From NCBI GenBank assembly GCA_012064385.1, contig QRDG01000143.1, positions 354,995 to 418,994 of the forward strand: a stretch of 64,000 nt of DNA, in the 5' to 3' direction. The position numbers and the translations under genes were made by a program. The first letter of the stretch is position 1; the number at the start of each line of letters is the position of its first letter. Below the pieces are notes generated by a model, which was not told where the DNA came from, ran no database searches, and saw only the letters and a list, made by a program, of their open reading frames with translations. The stretch comes from Puccinellia tenuiflora (Eukaryota; Streptophyta; Magnoliopsida; Poales; Poaceae). Shown here in pieces: positions 54,048 to 64,000 of this stretch.

Positions 54048-55199
54048 TGATACGTCTCCGACGTATCTGTAATTTTTTATGTTCCATGCTTGATTATATA
54101 TTAGTGCCACATGTTTTTATAATGTTTTTATATCATTTTGGCATGATTTATGGAACTAACCTATTAACAAGATGCCCAGTGCCAGTTCCTGTTTTCTGTT
54201 GTCTTTTTGTTTCAGAAAAGTTGTTCTGGGAAGTTTCTCGGAATGCGCTGAAAATTTACGGGAATTATTTCCAAGAAGAAACAGGTCCGGAGCCAGAAGG
54301 TCGCCTGCAGGGGGACCCATAGCCACCAACGGACGACCCCAGGCGGGCCCAGGGGCTGGCCGCGGCTGGGTCCCACCTGGTCGCCTCCGGCACTGTCTCG
54401 AGTTGCCCCTTCGCCTATAAAATCGTTTGCGACCCGAAAACCCTAAGTACCCGATCATATTTTCCAGAAGACGTCCGAGGCCGCCGCCATCACCACCCTA
54501 GTTCGGGAGGGTTCTGCAACTCTTCCCGGCACTCTGCCGGAGAGGGGAATCAACACTGGAGGATTCTACATCACCATGCCTGCCTCCGGAGTGATGCGTG
54601 AGTAGTCCACCACAGGACTACGGGTCAATAGAAGTAGCTAGATGGTTGTCTCTCTCTTTGTACTCCATTGTTTAGATCTTGTGAGCTGCCTATCATGATC
54701 AAGATCATATTATCTATAATTGCTACATGATTGTGTTTGCATAGATCCGATGAATTGTGGAAATCATTACTTTTGTTCATCTATGTGCTATGTTTTATCT
54801 ATGATCTTGCATGCTCTCCGATGCTAGTGGATGCTTTGGCCAAGTAATTATTAGTGTTGTATGAGGGAGTATTTATGCTAGATAGTGGGTCCATGACTCT
54901 TTTTGTCTAAGCTCGGGTTGACAGAAACGATCAAGACTAAAGATGTGTTGTTGCCACTAGGGAGAAAAGAGCGGTGTTGATTTCCTTGTGTTATTTACAT
55001 TGCTTACATTATGCACTTTGCTTATTGGAATGATCTGTTGCTTGCAACTTAATACTTTTGGGTGACATGCTGGATAGCGATCCCGGGGTGGATTATTAGT
55101 CATAGATGCGGTTGGATGACGGTCTATGTATTTTGATGTAATGCCCATATTAGATGAAATGGTGAACTATATTGTTTTATGATAGCATTGTTGTGCGCT
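54048..55199 (+). mobile_element. Truncated LTR, TGATACG family
   Basis: Starts TGATACGTCTCCGACGTATC and follows the LTR at 47952 in order: CTAACCTATTAACAAGATG, TATA box near 54415, CCGGCACTCTGCCGGAGAGG, CTTGCATGCTCTCCGATG, TGCTTGCAACTTAATAC. It breaks off at 55199, about 350-400 bp short of the other copy's end, where the next LTR begins. Confidence 0.8.
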
Positions 55200-58100
55200 T
55201 GTAACAGCCCCAGCTTTGTAATGAAAAATACCAAAAAAAATCCACTTTTTGCATTCTTGTTTGCGTCATGGCATGCATATGAATCTTGCTATTTTTCTAA
55301 CAACCAACATATGTAAGCAATTAAAATGGGAAGCAAACTTCCCAAAATCTCCAACCCAAATGCAATGCCCAACTTGGCAACCAACTAAATGAACTTCCAA
55401 ATTGTTTAGGAAGTTCCAAGTTTGCATTTTATAACCAATTCCCAATTTCCAAATATTGCCAAATGAGAAAAGAAATTGAGAATCCAAATTGGTTTAATTC
55501 TATTTCTATTTTTGGAAACTAAGTTAAACAATCCAAAAATTCCAACTAAAATCATGGGGAGCTTCAATATTATCCTGAGAGCCTCCAAGAATAATTTCAC
55601 TATTTGGAATTGTTCAAGTGCTTCAAATAATACAATCTGGAAATTATCAATTTTGACCTTAATTATACCCTGTGAACACATGTGTTGCAAAACATTTTAT
55701 TTGGCCACACCAATTTTTGTGGAGGTGCTAAATGTTATGGGGAACCTCTGTGAATTTTCCCAGGTTTTATAAAAACGTTTAAATGCCCTTTTAAATCAGG
55801 AAAGGTGCCTCTGGACCTATTTGTAATTACTTTTAAATCTGCCAGGGGTCCTCTGGAATTTTCGGTTTCTTCTCCACAGTGCCCGTCGGCACTGGCGCCA
55901 TGCCGTGCGCCCATGCCGCCGCCCCCACCCGCCGACGCTGTGCCCCCGGAACGAGGACGCGCCCCACGCATTCGCCACCTGCTCCCCTGTTCTTTCCCCC
56001 CCTCTTCTCTCCCTCGTCTCTCCCTCTCCCCCACCCGAGCTTCCGCCGTAGCCGCCGTGCTTGCCGAGCCTGCCGCCATCTATTGGGGCCGCCCCGTGCA
56101 GATCGACGCCACCAGCTCCTCCTTCGTGTCGCCCTCTATCTTCCACCGAAGCGCGGTTAGCTGGGAGGCTCGGGATCGAGCAAATCATGCTCTCCCGTGC
56201 GCGGTCCCTCCGCCGCTCGCCGCTCTCGTCCCGGCAGAATCCGGCCGTCGTGGTCGTCCCCGTCCACGCCTCCGAGCTCAGGGTGAGAAATACGTCCCTT
56301 TTAGCTCCTTTCCCCGCTCCCCCTCGTCTTCTCTCGCCGTCGATCGACGCCGGTCGCCGCCAGCGTCACGGTCCCGTGCTCCCGGCCTAGGTCCCAGCCG
56401 GGCCGGCCGAAGGCTGGTTGCCTCGGGCTGGTGCCCGGCCTGGACACCCCGGTCTGGGCCGGCGCGAGGCCGGCAGCCTCGGGCGCCCTCCCGGCCTGGG
56501 AGCCCAGCCTGGGTCGGCCAAAGGCTGGACCCTTCGGGCCACCCCCCGGCCTACAGCCCGGCCTGGCCGGCACAAGGCCGGCCTGTCTGCAGTGGCCTTT
56601 TCCTTTTTGGAAAATAAAACAAAATAAAATAATTCATATTTATTGAATATTGCTCAAACTTTGATAAATCAAATATCAATTTGTTTAGGAAATCAAACCC
56701 TACCTATTGGTATCCTTGTAATAATCTTTTGAAACTTTTATTTTGTTGTTTATTTAAGAATTCCTAAAATGGTATAAATAATACCTAAATTGGAAAAATT
56801 CATAACTTAAGAATAATTAACCAAAAATTGTGAGTAAAATATCAAAATGATCAGTGTTTCAAATGATATCAAATCATGGTAATATCAATTTATGATCACA
56901 AATATTTATCGTTGTTATTCATAAATTGGTTAAAGAAATTAATTGAAACAAAAACTATTTATTTACCGATAATGGAATTCACAAATGAGGTACCAAAATG
57001 ACGGAGAACAAAACCTTTTTAATCATGTCATGTTCATGCATATTTGAGCCACTTCTCTAATAATGTAATAATTTATAGTAATGTGGTCACTAAGATAATA
57101 TGGGTTGTTTCAAATAATCGCACTAATCATTTGGAACTCCATTTAATTTTTTAAATAAATTAAATGTTGATATCTTTGCATAAACTTGTCATGTCATCAT
57201 GTGATTGAGCATTTCACATTGTCTTCGTGTGATTTATTTTGTTCTTCTATCCTTGCTTGGGTATCGATATATTCCTGAGTTGAGGTCACCCCTACCTACC
57301 TCGACGAGCCGTACTACACGCCCCGGCAGCAAGGCAAGAGATAACCTAACCTTCTTGGCATCTAGCCTCCTATTGTTTTATAAACTTATTTTATCCACCA
57401 TAATATTGCATGCGATTCCAATGTCAATTTTGATCAAGATGTAGAGTATCCTATGAATGCATGTTTATCCCCTGAACCATCACATGTTTCCCCTCCTATG
57501 AACTCTAGGGTTGATGTGTTGGCCGGATACAAAATATAATTGTTGTTATACATGCTTAGCTATGCTAGCCATGCTTAGTCAATTTCTAGTTAGGTTCGTT
57601 GATTAAATTCCATATTGTTGATTGATGATGGAATGTTCAGACATGATGGTTACTTGTGGTAAAAAATTGCTAAAAGGCTTGGATGAGTTGCCATCGGGGA
57701 TGGTGTTTTGCCTCATTCTTGCCGCCTAGGCTGAGAGTGCTTTTAGCTGGAACCAAGAACGAGCNTGACAAAATTGGTCAATGCTAGAGTCTCCTATGTA
57801 TGCATGTTTTCCCCCTGAGCCATCACATGCTTCCCTTCCTATGAAACCTAGGTTCGATGTGTTGGCCGGAGACAAAGATATAATTGTGGGTTATATATGC
57901 TTAGCTATGCTTAGCCATGCTTAGTCGTTTTCCTATTTGTGTCCGTTGATTAAATTCCATATTGATGAATGATGATGGAATGTTCGGATATGGTGGTTGT
58001 GGTTGGTGCTTAATTAATTTGATTAAAAGGCTTGGGTGAGTTGCCATCGGGGATGGTGTCTTGCCTCACTGTTGCCCCTAGGCGCGAGTTCCTGTCTTCG

Positions 58101-59291
58101 GACTCAAGGTTTGAGCGTGCTGCCATTAGTGGGGGTATGGGCTCCTTACTAACTGAATAACTTGTGCGGGCATATCCAAGGGTCCTCTAGTTCGATTTTC
58201 CATTTGCGTGTGAGTGGAAGAGGAAATGTTGCGGAGGATTTGTGTTTAGGTCGTGGCGATGGGGGCAAGGGGAAATAGGGGGTAAACTTGCCCTGTCGCC
58301 ACAGATGACTCTTGGATAGTCTCACGTGAGGTAAAGGTTTAACCGCGCCCACTCGCCGGCCTTCCCCGGAAGAGGGCCAACCAGGTGAGCCGGACGGTAC
58401 CAATGGGTAAATTAGTACACCCCTGCAGGGTTAATCTTTTCGAAAAGCCGTGTCCGCGGTTATGGACGCCTTGGGAATGGATTTACGGGATCATAAACAA
58501 CTTTAACCTAATTAAAACTTGGCAGCTAGAGGTTGCAACTACAACGTATGACAAAAGGTTCATTTCCTCGAGGGTGATTCGGGGAAGTGCCTTGGTGGTG
58601 ACGAGTGTGATCCTTGGTACTATTTGGTTCGATGAGAACCGAAGGTAAGATACTCTCTTATCCCTTCTTCAGAAAATACTCTGAGTAGTCGTTGCCATGG
58701 GTCTTTTGAAAAGAAAATCTAGCTTTATGCAAATTAGCTACATATACTGCTTTAGAGCCTCCGCCAGCATTGGGCCTATATCGCCCTACTAAACTTGAGA
58801 GTATGTCGTACTCAGTCTCTCTTTGCTGCCTTTATATTTGTATTTCAGAGGAGGAAGACACCGAGCACACAGGTGGGTTCTTCATGGACGTCGACGAGTA
58901 GTTCGGGGTTCCCAGGTGGCAGCTTGGGACCATGGAACAAGCTGGCATGGGGTTGTTTATGTGTAGGCCTCTTAGGCCATATTTGGATCTTGTTGTATTA
59001 GACAACACTACTTCGCTTCCGCATGATGTACTGACGGGTCTGTGAACCCTTTTGTGTGTAATATTTGTATCTTTCTCATATATGAGTTGCTATATGTTTT
59101 TGTGTCGTAGAGTCTGTAATGGTAGTTGTTCCACAAGTCTTGATCTCTGTATTATGCTTTGATAGCTATGCCAGTGTTTATGGCATGATCGGAGTGTTGC
59201 GTGGGAGCGGTAATCCCATGCCCTTCGGTTGTGTAGCATAGCCTGTGGGTTACATAGCCTCTCTGCATAATTCCGGGGTCGGGGCATTACA
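55200..59291 (+). repeat. 5' LTR, 4.1 kb
   Basis: Begins TGTAACAGCCCCAG and ends GGGGCATTACA, inverted TGTAA/TTACA ends. A GC-rich block (55880-56590) holds repeats such as GGCCTGGGAGCCCAGCCTGG and long chance open frames on both strands. It also has a 343-bp internal duplication (57442-58127). One ambiguous base (N) is at 57765. Confidence 0.85.
57442..58127. repeat. 343-bp tandem duplication within the LTR
   Basis: The unit starting TAGAGTATCCTATGAATGCA at 57442 is repeated from 57785 (TAGAGTCTCCTATGTATGCA). Both include GATGTGTTGGCCGGA, CATGCTTAGCTATGCT and GAGTTGCCATCGGGGATGGT. Confidence 0.85.
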
Positions 59292-59294
59292 AGT

Positions 59295-59306
59295 TGGTAT
59301 CAGATC
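59295..59306 (+). other. Primer-binding site
   Basis: TGGTATCAGATC, three bases after the LTR end. It matches the initiator-Met-type site TGGTATCAGAGC except near its 3' end. Confidence 0.75.
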
Positions 59307-59690
59307 AGGACTTCCTGTAGGAAACCCTTTCTATTGGTCGATGTCGAGTCTAGTTGAAAATTATTTATAACCTAAAAATGAGTTGTGAAAACCTTCTTAG
59401 GATTCTTTTTACTCCTCATCCAACTCGCTCTACTCTGATTTCTTATCTCTATTTGTTTTAAGCTTGGTGTCGAAGTTTAGGTTCTCGGGGTTGGGTTCTA
59501 CCGTTCGGTGTTTTGTCTCGAGTCCGTTGTATCCGTTTGCTATCGCCGCGATGACGTGATGTCACCGTGGTGGACTAAATCTGTTTTATGTTAATGCCAT
59601 CCTGAATCTCTATATCTGGAAGGAGATTAATTATCTATCCTAACTGTTCTGCGTTGGTTACTAACTATGTCCTTGTTCCAAATCTTCAGA

Positions 59691-62600
59691 ATGGCTCCTA
59701 CCCATCGTGGGGAACAAGGCAATCCTGAGGCGCCGCCGCCACCCTCAATGGCGGAGGTCCTGATGGCCATTGAGCAAAACCGCCTGCGCAACGAGCATCT
59801 ACTCGAGCAGTTGGTGCAGCAAGGGGCAAGGAGGAACACGGACTGCAACACTCTCATGGAGTTCTTGTCCTCCCAACCTCCCACCTTCTCTGAAGCCAAG
59901 GAGGCCCTGGATGCTGATGATTGGCTCCGGACTCTAGAGCGCAAGTTTGTCGTCTGCACGTTCCGGTGGCGGAACAAGTCAACTTCGCCACCTACCTGCT
60001 GACTGGAGCCGCTGGCTCTTGGTGGGAGAGCCACGTGTCAATGTTTGATGCGGGACATGTCTTCACTTGGGCGGAGTTCCGCACCGCCTTCCGTGCGGCA
60101 TACAATCCCCAAGCCCATCATGGACCTGAAGAGGAGGGAGTTCCTGGACTTGACCCAGGGACGCATGAACGTCCAAGCCTATGGGCTGGAGTTCAACCAC
60201 CACTCCCGTTACGCCCCTCGGGACGTGACGAATGATGAGGACAAGCAATACCTCTTCCACAAGGGGCTCGCCCCTCGCCTCCGCTACGAGCTCCTACCCT
60301 TCAAGTTCCAGTCCTATCAGGAGCTCTACAACCAGGCTCTTACTATGGAGCAGGGTAGGAAGGAGCTGGAAGCTTCCAAGAGGCCAGCTCCCACTGACAA
60401 CCAGAGCTCCTCTTCTTCGGAGGGCAAGAAGCGCAGGGTCTTTGTGCCCTTCAGCGCCGTGCCTCGTGCACCCTTTGCGCCAAGGCCTTCAGGGTTCAGG
60501 CCACCTCCGCCTCGCCCAGCTACCTCGACCTTGGGTGCGGCTGGAAGTGGCTTCCGCCCTCAGTTGCCTCCACCACCACCGAGGCCCACTTGCTTCGCTG
60601 TGGCCAGCCGGGGCACTACTCTAGGGAGTGCCCCAGAAGGCACCGGCTACCGCAGCACCTGCACCGGCTCCCTCTACCCTAGCCGCCAAGGCCATGACCG
60701 TCAGTCGTGGCCGTCTGAACCACGTCTCGGCTGAAGGAGTCGAGGAGGACCCCGGAGTTCTCATGGGTATGCTTCGAATTAATGATTACCGAGCTTCAGT
60801 CTTATTTGATTCTGGAGCATCGCATTCATTCATATCCATAGCATTTGCACACAACCATCAAATACCATTTGTGAATATGGACTCCCCGCTAGTGGTCAAA
60901 ACCCCAGGCTCTAGCTGGCACACTAAATGGATTGCTCTGGACGTCCAGATCACCATAGGCTATTGGTTTTTTCCGTTCCAGCTGATAGCACTGAAGTCAG
61001 ATGGGCTAGATGTGATTCTGGGGATGGATTGGCTAGTCAAATATTAGGCCAACCTGGACTTGCTGCCAAGTCTGTCACCGTGGTCCACCCAACCGTAGGG
61101 CTCGTGAGTTATTGGTCACCTGCATCCGCAACTCCTTCGGTTGCCACTCCTCACTCGCCGGAGATCAGCTTATGTTTCCTGGAAGGAACCACACCACCTA
61201 AAATGCATGAAGTTGCTGTGGTGTGTGATTTCCCCGATGTTTTTCCGGAGGAGTTGCCCGGCATGCCACCTGATCGCAGCATGGAGTGTGTGATTGAGCT
61301 GGTTCCAGGAACCGCCCCAATCTCCAAAAGGCCCTACTGTATGCCAACAGAAGAGGTAACTGAACTGAAGAAGCAACTGGATGAGTTGCTGGAAAAAGAA
61401 TTCATCCGTTCGAGTAGTTCACCATGGGGCTGCCCGGTCATCTTCGTCAAAAAGAGGGATACAAATGTTCCTCGGCTGGTTGTTGATTACCACCCTCTGA
61501 ATGCGGTGACCATCAAGAACAAGTACCCTATTCCCAGAATAACTGACCTGTTCAATCAGCTAGCTGGTGCAATGGTATCTCCAAGATGGATCTGAGGTCA
61601 AGCTACCATAGATAAACATCCGAAAGGAGGATATTCCGAAGACGGCTTTCACTACCCGTTATGGGTTATATGAGTACACCGTCATGTCCTTCGGCCTCAC
61701 AAATGCTCCGGCTACATTCATGAGGCTAATGAACTCCATATTCCACGAGTACCTCCACAAGTTTGTCATTATTACATCGATGACATCCTTGTCTATTCCA
61801 AAACTGAAGAAGAGCATGCTGAGCATCTTCGACTAGTCTTGACCAAGCTTCGAGATCACCGCCTCTATGCCAAATTCTCCAAGTGTGAGTTTTGGCTAAA
61901 GGAGCTCATTTTTCTCGGTCATGTGGTGTCAGCTGCTGGAGTAGCGGTGATACCTGACAAGATTCAGGCAATCCTGGATTGGCCAACTCCCAAATCCGTC
62001 AAAGATATCCGAAGCTTCCTTGGATTGGCGGGTTATTACCGCCGATTCATCGAGGGTTCTCCAAGATAGCCAAAGCTTTGACTGACTCCTCAAGACAAAC
62101 AAACAGTTCATATGGACCGATAAAGCTGAAGAGAGCTTCCAAACTCTCAAGGTCAAGCTCACCACCACCCCGGTGCTTGTCCTTCCTGACACCGATAAAG
62201 ACTTTGTCGTCTACTGTGATACATCACTCCAAGGCTTGGGCTGTGTTTTGATGCAAGAAGGCCATGTTGTCGCCTATGCTTCCCGTTCAACTCAAGCCAC
62301 ATGAACAAAGCTATCCAACTCATGATTTAGAGCTTGCCGCTGTGGTTCATGCTCTGAAGCAATGGAGGCCCTACCTATTGGACAACCGTTGTGAAATCTT
62401 CTCAGATCATCAAAATCTGAAGTACCTCTTCACCCAGCCGGATCTGAGTCTCAGATAGAGAAGATGGTTGGAATTGATCAAGGACTATGATGTGACCCTC
62501 AATTATCAGCCCGACAAGGCAAATGTCGTGGTCGATGCTCTGAGCCGCAAGGCCTATAGCAACACCTTGATGGTGGAAAAGGCCCAACCTGCTCTCCATG

Positions 62601-63990
62601 AGGAATTTGCTAGGTTGAATCTAGAGATTGTCCCCTCCGGATATATAGCAAATCTCGAGATCAAGTCCACTCTGGAGCATGAAATCAAAGCCGCCCAGCA
62701 AACTGATGCTGAAATCCTCGAGATGAAAGAGAAGATAGCTAATGGGAAGGCAAATTGTTTCTCTGTTGATGACAACGGGGTTGTTTACTTTGGCGACCGT
62801 CTAGTGGTGCCCAAGAGTGGGAACACAAAAGAGTTGATCCTCTCAGAAGCTCACGAGTCACCCATCTCTATTCATACAGGTAGCACCAAAATGTATCAAG
62901 ATCTTCGCCGACAGTTCTGGTGGTCTGCATGAAGCACGAGATCGCCGAGTATGTTGCTGAATGCGACGTCTGTCGCCGAGTGAAGGCTGAACATCAAAGG
63001 CCAGCTGGCACCCTTTGCCCCATAGCCATCCCCGAGAGGAAGTGGGATGAAGTAGGCATGGATTTCATCACCGGATTTCCAAGGTCACAAAAGGGCAACA
63101 ATGCCATCTGGGTCGTCATCGACCGCCCTATCCAAGGTAGCCCACTTCCTTCCGGTTCGCGAGGACATAAATGCAAAGCAATTGGCCGAGTTGTATGTTG
63201 CCCGCATTGTTCCTCTCCACGGTGTTCCACTGAGATATCTCAGACCGTGGGAGCCTATTCGTATCCAGATTCTGGCAGGCCTTCCAAAATGCTATGGGAA
63301 CCCGTTCTCAACTTCAGCACAGCTATCATCCTCAAAACTGACGGTCAAACTGAAAGGGTGAACCAAATTCTTGAGGACATGCTTCGGGCATGTGTCATCT
63401 CCTTCGGTAAGGGTTGGGAAAAATATCTCCCCCTCGCCGAGTTCTCCTACAACAATAGCTACCAAGCCAGTTTGCAAATGGCTCCCTTTGAGGTTCTATA
63501 TGGGAGAAAATGCGGACTCCTCTGAATTGGTCTGAAACCAGAGAGAGCCCACTCTTCGGTCCTGATGTGATCAATGAGGCTGAGAGAAAGTCCGTGTTAT
63601 TCGGGATAATCTCAGGCTGCTCAATCTCGGTAGAAAAGCTAATATGACAAGCATCATCAAGAGGTCACTATGAAATTGGTGACAAGGCCTATCTTCGAGT
63701 CTCTCCACTCCGAGGTGTTCGTCGTTTCGGAATCAAGGGCAAATTGGCACCTCGCTATGTTGGCCCTTTCACCGTCCTAGCCAAGCGAGGAGATCTCTCC
63801 TATCAACTTGAGTTACCCTCAATTCCCCGGATGTCCATGATGTGTTCCATGTCTCTCAACTCCGGCGTTGCTTCAAAGATCCAATATGTGGGGTCGATCA
63901 TGAGATGTCAGATATCCAAGAGGACTTAACCTATCGCGAGCATCCTATCCGTATCTCGGATGAAGCGGAGAGGAAAACCCGCAACAAGAC
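59691..63990 (+). pseudogene. Ty3/Gypsy gag-pol polyprotein, degenerate
   Basis: Gag starts at ATG 59691 (MAPTHRGEQGNPEAPPPPSM) and contains GAAGSWWESHV and a Pro-rich linker; a CCHC zinc knuckle near 60590-60640 is frame-broken. Protease: VLFDSGASHSFIS (about 60800) and LDVILGMDWL. Reverse transcriptase: DFPDVFPEELPG, LEKEFIRSSSSPWGCPVIFV, and the YIDD active site at about 61773. RNase H: DLELAAVVHALKQWRPYLLD, followed by a TAG near 62456. Integrase: zinc-binding residues around 62870-62970 (CDVCRRVKAEH), WDEVGMDFITGFPRS and EFSYNNSYQAS. At least eight shifts or stops occur, so no polyprotein can be made. Confidence 0.88.
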
Positions 63991-64000
63991 CATCAAGTTC

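Larger units (their letters stand above)
55200..64000 (+). mobile_element. Ty3/Gypsy LTR retrotransposon, continues past window
   Basis: 5' LTR 55200-59291, a primer-binding site, then gag-pol in the order protease, reverse transcriptase, RNase H, integrase, which is Ty3/Gypsy order. The 3' LTR is outside the window. The late integrase-end reading RYVGPFTVLAKRGDLSYQLE fits chromovirus-type elements. Degenerate throughout. Confidence 0.9.

Noticed and set aside
57765..57765. Ambiguous base N as a biological signal
   Set aside because: A single uncalled base in the LTR; a sequencing ambiguity only.

Overview
The window looks like nuclear DNA of a grass of the wheat tribe (Triticeae). It is roughly four-fifths transposable elements, nested and broken, around very few host genes. 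The evidence is the element mix: a CACTA element with TTGGTCCCGGTT-type subterminal repeats, Stowaway-like ends, two GC-rich Harbinger elements, LINEs, and Ty3/Gypsy LTRs starting TGATACG and TGTAACAGCCCC. The host genes have plant spliceosomal introns, and one is a clear TFL1/CEN-family gene. Species and chromosome cannot be fixed from the sequence alone.

Layout. 1-463 is intergenic. 464-5128 is a Tc1/mariner-like element with a damaged DD39D transposase. 5131-9240 holds degraded sequence, a Stowaway MITE, a captured promoter plus first exon between 24-bp direct repeats, and a LINE tail. 9241-11020 is a PIF/Harbinger-type element carrying a non-transposase gene; a sister copy lies at 37239-39152. 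About 11345-17520 is a LINE with broken ORF1 and ORF2. 17738-30431 is a complete 12.7-kb CACTA element (TSD GAT). It carries a coiled-coil/membrane-anchor exon, a broken TNP2-type transposase, a cluster of four microRNA-precursor-like foldbacks, 182-bp tandem repeats, a small passenger gene with its own TATA box, a captured PP2A-activator (PTPA) fragment, and a multi-exon gene ending in a Ulp1-like cysteine protease. 31790-32028 is a 239-bp TRIM-type LTR element.

The best host gene is the four-exon TFL1/CEN-like gene at 33910-34801, with canonical exon sizes but several unusual residues. Then come Harbinger copy B and a duplicated segment (about 39460-42330 and 45690-47340). The first copy of that segment was split by a 2.0-kb MULE (exact 9-bp TSD), which itself contains a hAT element (exact 8-bp TSD). 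Between the duplicates is a PNRC-like gene (43987-44609) with one frameshift; a LINE-like retroposon with an exact 11-bp TSD sits between its probable TATA box and its ATG.

From about 47410 to the end it is retroelements: the 3' part of a TGATACG LTR element, a minus-strand LINE, a truncated LTR of the same TGATACG family, and a degenerate Ty3/Gypsy element with a 4.1-kb 5' LTR that runs off the window. The strongest candidates for something undescribed are the foldback cluster plus passenger proteins in the CACTA element, and the conserved non-transposase protein shared by the two Harbinger elements.
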